64,000 nucleotides of DNA from Scheffersomyces stipitis CBS 6054 (taxonomy: Eukaryota > Ascomycota > Pichiomycetes > Serinales > Debaryomycetaceae). This document shows positions 1 through 9,800 of this stretch, one piece after another. The notes under the pieces are model-generated. The model had not been told where the DNA came from. It saw only the letters and a list, made by a program, of their open reading frames with translations, and did no database searches. Numbering within the stretch: the stretch's first letter is position 1; every line of letters starts with the position of its first letter. The position numbers and the translations under genes are program-made. Location of the stretch: assembly GCF_000209165.1 (NCBI RefSeq), contig NC_009047.1, forward strand, positions 310,001 through 374,000, in the 5' to 3' direction.

Positions 1-856
1 CGTGGTCTCTTATTACTAATTCTCGTTCAGCGAAGTTCAATTTCGAATTGGGCAAGAATTTATAAGAGGAAGCCTGCAAGGTCTTGTAGTAGTTTAATTT
101 TGTCAAAGAATTTAATGAATTAAAAGTGGCATGGTTCAATTGAAGTGATGAATCCACTAAGCCGTATTGTGGAAATGCCTGACTAACAGTAACCTTTTCA
201 TTCGGGCTAGCCGCTTTATAGTCGGATCTCTTGTTCACTACTATCTTTTCCTCCTCCTCCTCCTCCTCATCATCCTCCTCCTCCTCATCATCTTCATCTT
301 CATCTTCTTTGTCATTGCCATTTTCATCATCATCTTCATCATCTTCATCGTTTGCCGCTTTGCTAGGGTCTTGGCTAGCTTTTTCTTCCACTTTTTTAAC
401 TTCTGGTACAGAAGCTTCATCTTTTGATGGTACGGGCACTTCCACAAAAAGGGACTCCTTGTTCTTTATAATGGAATAAATTGTGTCTAATTTTGCATAA
501 AATAGTTTGAATCTAACCTCACTCTTAGTTATTGCATTGCTCTTCAGAAGATATGAATTTAATTCTTTGGAGGTGGTAAGTGTGAACACGTCTTTTGGTA
601 ATCCAGACCGAGCAACAAAAGCAGCAATTAATTGGTATGAAGATGGAAAGTTCAAAATCTCTGCTATGTGCTTGATCAAAACATAGTAATTGTTGTCTTC
701 TAACTGAAAGATGGGGAAGCCAAACTTCGGAATTAATATGTTCCAATCTGGTTCATCTCCATCTTCTGGTGCGCCAATCTCAAGTTGCACCTTCGAGGCA
801 TTGACAAACCGTGCGGTCGCAGGATATGACGGATTTACAATTTCAAAGGCCGCCAT
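1..856 (-). CDS. Acidic protein of unknown function, 3' end cut by the window edge
   Basis: An uninterrupted frame of 285 codons starts with ATG (complement of 854-856) and runs off the left edge without a stop, so the C-terminus is missing. The N-terminus begins MAAFEIVNPSYP and forms a globular-looking region of about 150 residues. A strongly acidic Glu/Asp run follows (roughly residues 155-205, from GAG/GAA/GAT repeats at 245-360), then a basic/hydrophobic part with ASSYKFLPNSKLNFAERELV near the edge. I see no signal peptide or membrane segment. I do not recognise the family. A globular head followed by an acidic linker is common in chromatin and transcription subunits, but that is only a hint. 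It is divergent from ARF1, with about 260 bp between the start codons. Confidence 0.75.
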   Translation of the reverse strand, partial: MAAFEIVNPSYPATARFVNASKVQLEIGAPEDGDEPDWNILIPKFGFPIFQLEDNNYYVLIKHIAEILNFPSSYQLIAAFVARSGLPKDVFTLTTSKELNSYLLKSNAITKSEVRFKLFYAKLDTIYSIIKNKESLFVEVPVPSKDEASVPEVKKVEEKASQDPSKAANDEDDEDDDENGNDKEDEDEDDEEEEDDEEEEEEEKIVVNKRSDYKAASPNEKVTVSQAFPQYGLVDSSLQLNHATFNSLNSLTKLNYYKTLQASSYKFLPNSKLNFAERELVIRDH

Positions 857-1040
857 TACTTTGTTATCCGACAGCCGTGAAAATTGTATTTCGCAATGAA
901 GAATGTAGTTCTCGGTCTATCTATCAGTTCCATTTGTTTTCTACATGGGTCGACAAAATTGCACCTGTATATAAACGAATTATGTGAACAACCACAACAA
1001 CTGTAAAATTGAGTTGAGAGAATTAACTGATCTGGAATGA

Positions 1041-1658
<618 letters not shown>

Positions 1659-2118
1659 GTCGGTGGATGAGAGAAGATGCCATACATATTTCAGGGGGAG
1701 AAAGTTATCTGGAATAATCTAACACCATACTCCCTTACCTACCTTTGAAGATAACGTAAGATTTTTTTTCCTTGATGTAAAAATCTTTCTTGACAAGCAT
1801 ATTTAAATTATCTCTATATTGTATTACTTGAATTGAATATAGTAACTATAATGTAAATAAGTGCAAGTACGGTTGGAAAGTCAGACTAGGCTTAGGCGTT
1901 GTGTAGAAGTTGTCACTGTTCTTAATTACTGGTCTAGTCGATTTAGAAAAAAGGATACGAGGTCACATGTTGTCTTCGTAAGATTCTAAATAGAGAACTC
2001 GGTTACAAGGCAGCCTTTGGTTTACCGGATTTGCCAATTGCAAACGGATGCCAAACGATCAATTAAGCAAGGACATCTTATTTTCTCAAATTACTCCTGT
2101 AGTAAGATAAATTCCCAA

Positions 2119-2154
2119 GTCAGCCTGTCAAGATGTGTCAGCCTGTCAACATGT
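2119..2154. repeat. Tandem duplication, 2 x 18 bp
   Basis: GTCAGCCTGTCAAGATGT (2119-2136) is followed directly by the same sequence with one change, G to C (2137-2154). Confidence 0.9.
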
Positions 2155-2425
2155 CGCTCTATTACGAAAATTACCATTAAGCACTTGACTTTTGAAATCC
2201 TTAGCAAAAAACCGAAAAATTAGACCAAAAGAATGCAACCAGAGATTAACAGAGAAAGAATAACATGACAGCTGATGTTTATGATTTATAATTGTGGAAT
2301 ACGTCCCTTTTAAGTACTCTTCACTATGATTTCTGAGAATTTTGGCAATTCAAATAACTGATATCCAACAAAGTTTGTGAAATACTACTATGTTCATATA
2401 GAAGTCTAAGAAGAACAAGAAATTA

Positions 2426-2431
2426 CCGAGG
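2426..2431 (+). promoter_or_regulatory. CCGAGG motif, distal, upstream of ECI1
   Basis: CCGAGG is the complement of CCTCGG, the core recognised by the fungal fatty-acid regulators FarA/FarB and Candida Ctf1. It lies about 400 bp upstream of the ECI1 start. The motif is seen; its function is inferred. Confidence 0.45.
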
Positions 2432-2703
2432 CTACTGCATCATTTATCCCTTTTTGTGAAGACTCATATAAATCCGTATGAAGAGATATCCTACAATCAT
2501 ATGATATTGTGGTCTCCACAAACAGTTTGCAGTACAAAGAGCTCATTAGTAACTCCGGATATAACGATGTTGACCACCTACAGGATGTTATCGGAAAAAG
2601 GTCCTGCTATAGAAGCCCGACCTGTGTGGTGGATCCACAGTTCAGTTGTGAAAGTCGAACGAAGGCAGGCAGGATTCTTCATACTGTGATATTCGCACTT
2701 GTA

Positions 2704-2709
2704 CCGAGG
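2704..2709 (+). promoter_or_regulatory. CCGAGG motif, proximal, upstream of ECI1
   Basis: A second exact CCGAGG, about 120 bp before the ECI1 ATG, a typical distance for an activator site. Two copies before a beta-oxidation gene make fatty-acid control by a Ctf1/FarA-type factor plausible. Confidence 0.5.
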
Positions 2710-2827
2710 GAACTTCCCAACCCCACAATTCATATGTGCTTAAGATATATAAGAGCGAAAAATCCCTAATATTTGCAGTTGATAACATTTTGCAAGTACA
2801 TTTAAAGATACTAATTTCTAAGTAAAT

Positions 2828-3652
2828 ATGGAGGGTGAAGACATCTTGTATGAAGTAAGAGGTAAGGTTACCATCATTACTTTCAACATTCCACAAAAGT
2901 TGAATGCCCTTAATGGAGAACAATACTTATTGTTGGCCAAGTTGGTTGAAAGAGCAGACAAGGAAGAAGACACTATTTTGACCTTGATTCAGTCCAGTGG
3001 ACGTTTCTTCTCGGCTGGCGCAAACTTCGCCGATAAAAGTCTTGCTAATACCGATGCAGCAGACTTATTTTCTCACGAGTACTGGTTGAACAGATTCGTC
3101 GCCAGAAACACCTACCTTACTGAATTGTTCCATAACCACCGCAAGATATTGGCTGCTGCTGTTAACGGCCCTGTCATTGGTTTATCTGCTTCCCTCTTGG
3201 CATTGTGTGACTTGATCTATGTCAAGGAAGAAAAAGACTTCTACATTTTGACTCCATTTGCAAACTTGGGATTGGTCGCAGAAGGTGCTGCCTCTGCAAC
3301 CCTCTTCTTGAGATTGGGCTGGTCGAAGGCTTCTGAGGCATTGTTGTTAGCTAAGCCAATCAGTGGTAAGGATTTGAATAACTTGGGTTTTATCAACAAG
3401 ACTTACGATGGACAGTTCAAGACCACTGAAGAATTCAACCAAGCGGTCCATGATGAATTGGTTAATGCCTTTGAAAACTTGCACTTTGACTCTATTATTC
3501 AAAACAAACAACTCTTGAAGCTGAACAGAGATCAATTGATAACTAGCGCCAACTCCAAGGAAGTTATCAGGGGGTTTAACAAGTGGATCGAAGGTGTTCC
3601 TCAAGGTAGATTTGTACAGTTGGCGCAAAAGGACATCAAGCACAAGTTCTAA
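2828..3652 (+). CDS. ECI1: Delta3,delta2-enoyl-CoA isomerase (peroxisomal, crotonase family)
   Basis: The 274-residue protein has the crotonase fold signature: QSSGRFFSAGANF forms the first oxyanion-hole region, NGPVIGLSASLLALCD the second, and PFANLGLVAEGA lies near the catalytic acid. Saccharomyces Eci1 has the same blocks in the same order (QSSGRFFSSGADF, NGPAIGLSAALVALCD, PFANLGLITEGG). Eci1 converts 3-enoyl-CoA to 2-trans-enoyl-CoA so that unsaturated fatty acids can enter peroxisomal beta-oxidation. The C-terminus is HKF, unlike the HRL/SKL-type PTS1 expected. The codon at 3531-3533 is CTG at a position that is Ser in Saccharomyces Eci1, supporting CUG-Ser decoding. Two CCGAGG motifs upstream suggest fatty-acid induction. 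Confidence 0.93.
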   Translation: MEGEDILYEVRGKVTIITFNIPQKLNALNGEQYLLLAKLVERADKEEDTILTLIQSSGRFFSAGANFADKSLANTDAADLFSHEYWLNRFVARNTYLTELFHNHRKILAAAVNGPVIGLSASLLALCDLIYVKEEKDFYILTPFANLGLVAEGAASATLFLRLGWSKASEALLLAKPISGKDLNNLGFINKTYDGQFKTTEEFNQAVHDELVNAFENLHFDSIIQNKQLLKLNRDQLITSANSKEVIRGFNKWIEGVPQGRFVQLAQKDIKHKF

Positions 3653-4508
3653 AATTGTTTGCCACTAGTGCTTTTTTACAATTTCGAGTTTGCTCCCAGT
3701 ATGTATTCTTTTATACTTAGAACAACGATTGCATTTATTTAATTTGTCCATTCAAGAATTTTCTATGTAACGTCGATCAGGAAGTTCCTATTTCTTATGT
3801 ATTTAGATTCGATTGCATTTTATAAGGCGGATAGCGCGAAAATGAAATTCCTTTAAAAACTTTGGCTTGAGGTATACGCTGAATTTCATTGAATCGCCCT
3901 CTAAAAAGATGGCATCTGAATTTAAGATGAGCCATACTTCGAGTGACTTTGGTCCTTTTGACTCCTGCGGTTCTGCCTTGTTTCTAATTTGAAAAAAAGG
4001 CGCTCGCCAGAACTATGTGAGTGGAGCCTACAAGTTTTGATCCTTGTGCTAGGAAGAGCCATTTTCTTCAACTATTGGCGGTATTAATATGCAATTTGAA
4101 TGTTCAACCTGCAGTTGCATAGGCCAGATCAAGTGGTTGAGAGAAATTCATATCTAAAGACTATTCAGAACTTAATAGAATCTACCAAGTGCAAATATAT
4201 ATTGTATACTTTCTACGCGTATTAAAGTGCTTCTTTGTCCGAGCAAGTTTGAAAGCTTATTGGTAGATATTCTTTGTAAGAAAAAGATAGCTTTTTCGAG
4301 TTAGATAAGACTAGCGAAATCAAAAGTTCAACTCTGGCTCGTGTATATTTCCTTCAGGTTTTTAGAGGTGCAGTTTTATAACATCTAATATGCGCAGTCC
4401 ATCTACAGTAAAAATGTAGATATTTGGGATGTGGAATATCTAGCTCGAAGAATGAAATAATTCACCATTCGCTAAACGTCACAAGATCTACACATAAATG
4501 CAGTATTA
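3653..4508. other. Intergenic region, ECI1 to NPR3
   Basis: About 860 bp of AT-rich sequence between two genes on the same strand. I see no tRNA, no long open frame and no obvious repeat. It presumably holds the ECI1 terminator and NPR3 promoter. Confidence 0.6.
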
Positions 4509-6743
4509 ATGAGTTACAATTTACCGAATCCCAGTTTGATAGGTATCTTGCTTATCATTTCGACCCATAGCGGTCCCCAATTAATCTACAAGCAACCGCC
4601 AGGACTCACTAGTGACTCCCACAGACCCTCGTTTATGAAGGAGGATGAATCAGAAGAGCCAGACGAAGATGAAGGCGAATATGATCAGGAGGATATAGCT
4701 GAAACAGAGTCAGACGAATACGGGAACTATTTCGAATACGACGAGGACAGTAATATGTATGGAACGAACCTATATAAACAATGGGATGCTAATCATTTGA
4801 ACTATTATATGGGGACAAAAAAGGACCTCATTCTGTTCTTAGACGAAATAGAAACAAAGAGAAAACAGGCTTCAATGAAAGCAGTTGCCAAGAAGAGAAG
4901 TCAATTGTCTAAGATAGCTTCCAACCCAAGTACAATTCTGACAACAGGCAATCTGGGCAATGATTCGATCTTCGGAATTGAACCAGCCTACCTATGTGAA
5001 ATGTTGGCACCACCGAAGAAAATGTGCAATTCTCGGTTTGAAATTATGATTGACGACAAGATTTTTTTGGGCCTCCCAGTGCATAAATATGACAATGGCT
5101 CATGGAGATTGAAGGGCTCTTCCAAGCGGATCAACCGTAACAAAGAGGAAAATACACATCAACACGAGGTTGACAATTCTAAATCAAAATTGAACCTCAA
5201 CATGTTTCATCTTGTTTTCATAATGAACCCACCAGTAATAGAATATAATTATAGAATCGACGAAATGTTTCACTACGTCATATCACGATTGTCATTAGTC
5301 TTGCGATATGAACAGCTGAAAAATGACTTCATTTCTAACCAAGTCAAGATGATATTAAATCTAAAGGAGCAGTTCAAAGAAAAGGAAGAGTTGGAAAGCC
5401 AACTACTCAATAAATCTTCTCTTTGTAAAATGATTCATGATTGCTATTTATCAATTTCTCAGTCAAAAATTGCCAATCTTTCAGTCAATAATAAACTCAG
5501 ATCCTTCCAGATTCCCATTAAGACTGAATTCCATTCCTTGCCAGAATCCTCAGTTCCTTTTATTCCCGGCTCTCACCTCTCCTCGACCGTAGGTTTACTT
5601 GGAACTACTGGACTAATCAACGTGGGCGAAACAACAAGGTACGGGGAAGCAAGTTATTCAATTAACTCCAGTTTTCAAGTGAATGACGAAAATGAAGGGA
5701 TCAGTGAAGCAGCAGATGATATTGTATATTTTGCACTTCTTCTACTAGATGATGCCGAGTCAATTATACGAGATATCAAAACAGAACTGAGTGGGACTTT
5801 GGCTAAGTTCATTAGAATGATAAATCCTACAGAATCGCTATTAAAGTTATCTACGAGAAGCAATAGTTTGGATACTTTACAAGTGAAGTCCTTTGCTTTT
5901 CATTTAATATATTGGAGAAGAGCTCGAGTAATTCAGCCTTTGAGCACTAGATCTGTTTATTTCGTGTCACCAATGGCTCCTATTACTACAAATTTATACA
6001 CCGATATTCGGGAATTTAAAAAATCATTTCCAACATTGCCTTCTCTTCCACAGTTTTTAAAGTTGCTTTCTCCACAATCCAAAAAGCCCTCTCAATTTGC
6101 CACCGTTATTCCTTCGAAGGATCACCGTGACATTTACTTTGAAGCTTTGAGTTGGTTAATACGTTTTGGATATGTAACTCAGTTGCAAACCTTTATTTGG
6201 CTCAAAATATCAAGGAAGATTAAAATAAAAGTGGAAGAAGATTTGGAAAATGAGAGCTCTTCTCGGAAGAGGTCTAACATAACCAAGAAGTTGTTAATGG
6301 GCGGTACAGATAACAGTTCAAAAGACCCTGCAGCAGAATCGTCTACAGACAATAGAATCATGGACCAAAACGATGATAAAGAAGAGAATGCAACGAAACA
6401 GTTGAGTAACATTAATGCTGAAGATCAAGAAATTGAGAACATAAAAGAAAGGTTGAAATCCACTTCGTTAGGACCGCTTGTAAGCTTGGAAGATGACGAT
6501 GATACGATCCTCCTTGACCCAGGAAGAGCAACAACCTTGGAAAGACGCTGGATCAACAAGATAATATTTGATGAATGCAAATTGTCATCAGAATTGACAA
6601 ATGCATTCTACAAATTGTTAAAGTATATGGATGGGAAAAGCCCGCTTGAGTTGCTTTTGCTAAAGGAGAATATTTCAAGAACTGAAATTAGAAAGTTGCT
6701 CATCGCTATAGAAGACCACATAATATCAGTTAGGCATTGGTGA
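4509..6743 (+). CDS. NPR3: Npr3, nitrogen permease regulator 3 (SEACIT/GATOR1 subunit)
   Basis: The N-terminus contains SLIGILLIISTHSGPQLIYK, the hallmark opening of Npr3/NPRL3 proteins (longin-like domain). A strongly acidic, low-complexity insert follows at about residues 43-80. The middle keeps the NMFHLVFIMNPP block and the C-terminal part has helical, winged-helix-like sequence ending in IEDHIISVRHW. With Npr2 and Iml1, Npr3 forms the vacuolar SEACIT complex that acts as GTPase-activating complex toward Gtr1 and restrains TORC1 under amino-acid limitation. At 744 residues it is much shorter than Saccharomyces Npr3 (over 1,100) and nearer other CTG-clade and animal forms. It is convergent with PRP8, only about 60 bp apart. 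Confidence 0.9.
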   Translation: MSYNLPNPSLIGILLIISTHSGPQLIYKQPPGLTSDSHRPSFMKEDESEEPDEDEGEYDQEDIAETESDEYGNYFEYDEDSNMYGTNLYKQWDANHLNYYMGTKKDLILFLDEIETKRKQASMKAVAKKRSQLSKIASNPSTILTTGNLGNDSIFGIEPAYLCEMLAPPKKMCNSRFEIMIDDKIFLGLPVHKYDNGSWRLKGSSKRINRNKEENTHQHEVDNSKSKLNLNMFHLVFIMNPPVIEYNYRIDEMFHYVISRLSLVLRYEQLKNDFISNQVKMILNLKEQFKEKEELESQLLNKSSLCKMIHDCYLSISQSKIANLSVNNKLRSFQIPIKTEFHSLPESSVPFIPGSHLSSTVGLLGTTGLINVGETTRYGEASYSINSSFQVNDENEGISEAADDIVYFALLLLDDAESIIRDIKTELSGTLAKFIRMINPTESLLKLSTRSNSLDTLQVKSFAFHLIYWRRARVIQPLSTRSVYFVSPMAPITTNLYTDIREFKKSFPTLPSLPQFLKLLSPQSKKPSQFATVIPSKDHRDIYFEALSWLIRFGYVTQLQTFIWLKISRKIKIKVEEDLENESSSRKRSNITKKLLMGGTDNSSKDPAAESSTDNRIMDQNDDKEENATKQLSNINAEDQEIENIKERLKSTSLGPLVSLEDDDDTILLDPGRATTLERRWINKIIFDECKLSSELTNAFYKLLKYMDGKSPLELLLLKENISRTEIRKLLIAIEDHIISVRHW

Positions 6744-6804
6744 ATAGAACAAATCTACACGTTTACTATAGTACAGTAGTCATTAAAGTGTATATACAAT
6801 ATGT

Positions 6805-9800
6805 CTATGCAAATACATTTTCTTGGTCCGCTTCGAGATCATTATTCTCAATTTCATTAAATGTAGTGAAATGAATTGGACGATGCAATTCGTTATAGAA
6901 TGACAATGGCACATCCAATTTGAGAACGTATAAATTATTTGGATTCCAAACTGCACCAGTGAAGAAATAGTTCCATAAATTGTCATCAGGTACAGCAAAG
7001 GATCCAGCAATTCTGTCAGACAAAATTAATTGCCCCTTCTTGCCAAAATTTGTTGAAAACCCCGTTGGGTTTGGCGACATGAAATCAGTATTTGTTTTTC
7101 CCCACTTGAAACCTTCCTCGCTTAGTTCAAAAGCTGCCAATGACACGGATCCCGGGGTAAATGAAACGGCCAAGGTGATGAAATTGGGATCGTAGTTGTC
7201 AAAAAAGCTCGATGTCGAAGTGATATCAATTGGAGATAAATATCCAAGATCTTGACTCTGTGTATGTATCCAACCCAACAATTCAAGGTTTTCTAATGGT
7301 CCCACTTGATCTGGTAATTGTTTTGGAAATTGGATCGAGGTGCTATTTCCAAGTTGAGGAACAATGGCTATACACTTGATTTCCTTCACTTCATTGTTAT
7401 CAACTGGACTCTTCCCATAAAGAAAAGCCCCAACTTGGATTCTTAAATCTGAAATTTGAATAAACTTCTTTAGAATATTTTTTGGAAGAATATAAGTGAA
7501 TGAACCATCATCGACAAAATTCTCGGAAGAAACGTAGATGTTTTTACTTCGCAAATGCAAGTTACTTGATGCAATTGCCCTATTTCTCCATTCATTCTTT
7601 GAAGAAAAGGTCTGTTGCTCGTAATTAGTTGTCGTAACAGTAACGATTTCCTCCCCGTGAACATTGGTAGTTGTTGTCTTTAACGCTGTCAACTCTTTAT
7701 TGGTAGACTCTTCAGGAGCAGCTTCAATTTCCGCGATTTCCTGTCGTTTCACAGACGGTGCTCTGATATCCTGTCCCAAAATCAAATCTCTTATCTCAGA
7801 TTGAGTTAAGGATTGGACATTAACATTATGCTTCTTTGAGTAATCTGAAAGTATCAAATCTCTCAACTGCGACTCAACATCTATCCATTGTTCGTCGGTC
7901 AAAGTTGGCCATATATGGTAATCCTGAGTAACAACATTGGCATCAGGATGCAAGATTAATTTGGTGTTTTCTTGATCAATACCCATTGCTCTAAGGAGCA
8001 AAATCACTCTCGAAAAGGCGGTATATGGCGAGATATCATTAAGCCAATCATCATACAAGTTGAACAAAACCATTTGTGGTTCATTTGCTTTCAACACAAT
8101 GTCTGCAAGTTTATCAATCTTCATTGCCGAAGCAAAAGGAAGGTGTAATTCAGAAGGTCTAATGGAAATGTTCGGGAAATCCAACATGTGAACTTCTAAG
8201 GGATCAAGCATTCCCTTTCTTGTTACAATCAACTGCTTAGGTTGCTCTTCCCTTGGCAATGATCTAATCAAAGCTGCTATTTCTTCGGCCGTCTTCCACT
8301 TGGCAAGTTGACCCAAACGTTTCTGTCCCGACCAGACAGATGTATGAATGACTTTCAAGAACAACTGTCCAGATTTAGGATTCAAGATAAAGATAGAACC
8401 ATTGATTGGCTTTGTGGTCAAGTTTCCTTCAAATGTCTTATGAACTGTCACTCTGTAAACATTTGTATCATCAACAAACAATTGAGTTTCGTTGTTGAAC
8501 AACTCCGCATAATTATTTGAATTTAAATACGCCTCTTGCGGTTGCGTCTGATACAATTGCAAACCCTTGCGGATTCTTTCTCTCAAAACATACAATGCCG
8601 GATTTGCCTTCATTACTTCTTTCATAGCATTCTGAACCAAAGGCTTCAATCCAGGGATCCAATTTCCATAGGCATCATACATATTGTATGCTAAATCTAT
8701 TGCTATGACTATACCTGTAGGCGATGGATATGTACTTGAGCTATCAGTTGTGTAGTCCAAGAATTTTGATCTAGCATACCTTGAAATATCATGGGAATCA
8801 TAATCACCATATCTTAATTGAACGTCAATCCAAAATTTATTTGCTTGTAATTCCATGTTATCATTCTTATCATTCAAGGAAGAGGGTCTAGAAACATTCC
8901 ACTTATAGGTACTTGAAAGTACAATGTCGGCACATGATGAGTTCATCTTGTAAGACTTACGTGGATGGATGGCCTGCTTTTCAACAGCATTAATTTGAAG
9001 TACTTCCAATTCTTTGTCAAGCACCTGGCAAAGATCTTGTACTATACTTTCGTGAATTTTCTGCCACAAATGAGCTCTGAAAATCTGAATCAACGAAATC
9101 TTTAAAGTAGGAATTTTGCCATGCAAGAAAATCCCCGTGAGATCTAATTGAACTAAGAAACCCACGTAAACATTAGCACGGTTAATCGTGGGAGACCACC
9201 AAAGTGTAAATCGACGATTTGGAATTTGACTTAAACCTGAACGCTGAGCATTTGTCAATTTCTTAAACTTCAACGAATCTTCAAAACCAGAAGCCTTTTC
9301 CCAAAATAATCCTTCCCAAGAGTCAAAACCTGTACCCTTGAAAAGAGTGTGTTCAAGGATAGTTTCAATACCACCAAGTGCCTGGATGACATCTGTTCTA
9401 TATGCATTAAGATTCCATAATTTTCCGTCATGATGATTATTTGTCCACCAGAAAGGATTGAATCTGGCCAAGCTGAATTGCTTGAATTGTCTTCTGATTC
9501 TATGACCCTTGTCATAAGCCAAAGTGTGTCTATCTTTCTGGAAAAGAGTACTGATTCTTGGCAAACCTCTATCCCAGTTGTTTTCCATGTCTTCAAAAGT
9601 TAATCGCCTATTCTGTTCTAAAGCTTCAGCTCTCTTAATAGCGTACTCAGCCCAAACCCTTTGCGAATCTAAGAACTCATTTTCCCAACTAGTTATGTAT
9701 CTAAAGATGGTAGGAATCATCTTTTCTTCTTCATGGCTCATACCAGCTCTGAAATGGGTGATTCCTGTATCAGTTTGCTTAGACCATCTGAGATCTGAAG

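Larger units (their letters stand above)
1659..2827. other. Intergenic region, ARF1 terminator and ECI1 promoter
   Basis: About 1.17 kb with no convincing gene; the open frames are short, overlapping and lack recognisable domains. It holds an 18-bp tandem duplication (2119-2154), two CCGAGG motifs (2426-2431 and 2704-2709) and the ECI1 promoter. I see no tRNA box B. Confidence 0.7.

Noticed and set aside
231..479. Poly-Ser open frame on the plus strand at the left edge
   Set aside because: It is the opposite-strand reading of the Glu/Asp run in the minus-strand gene.
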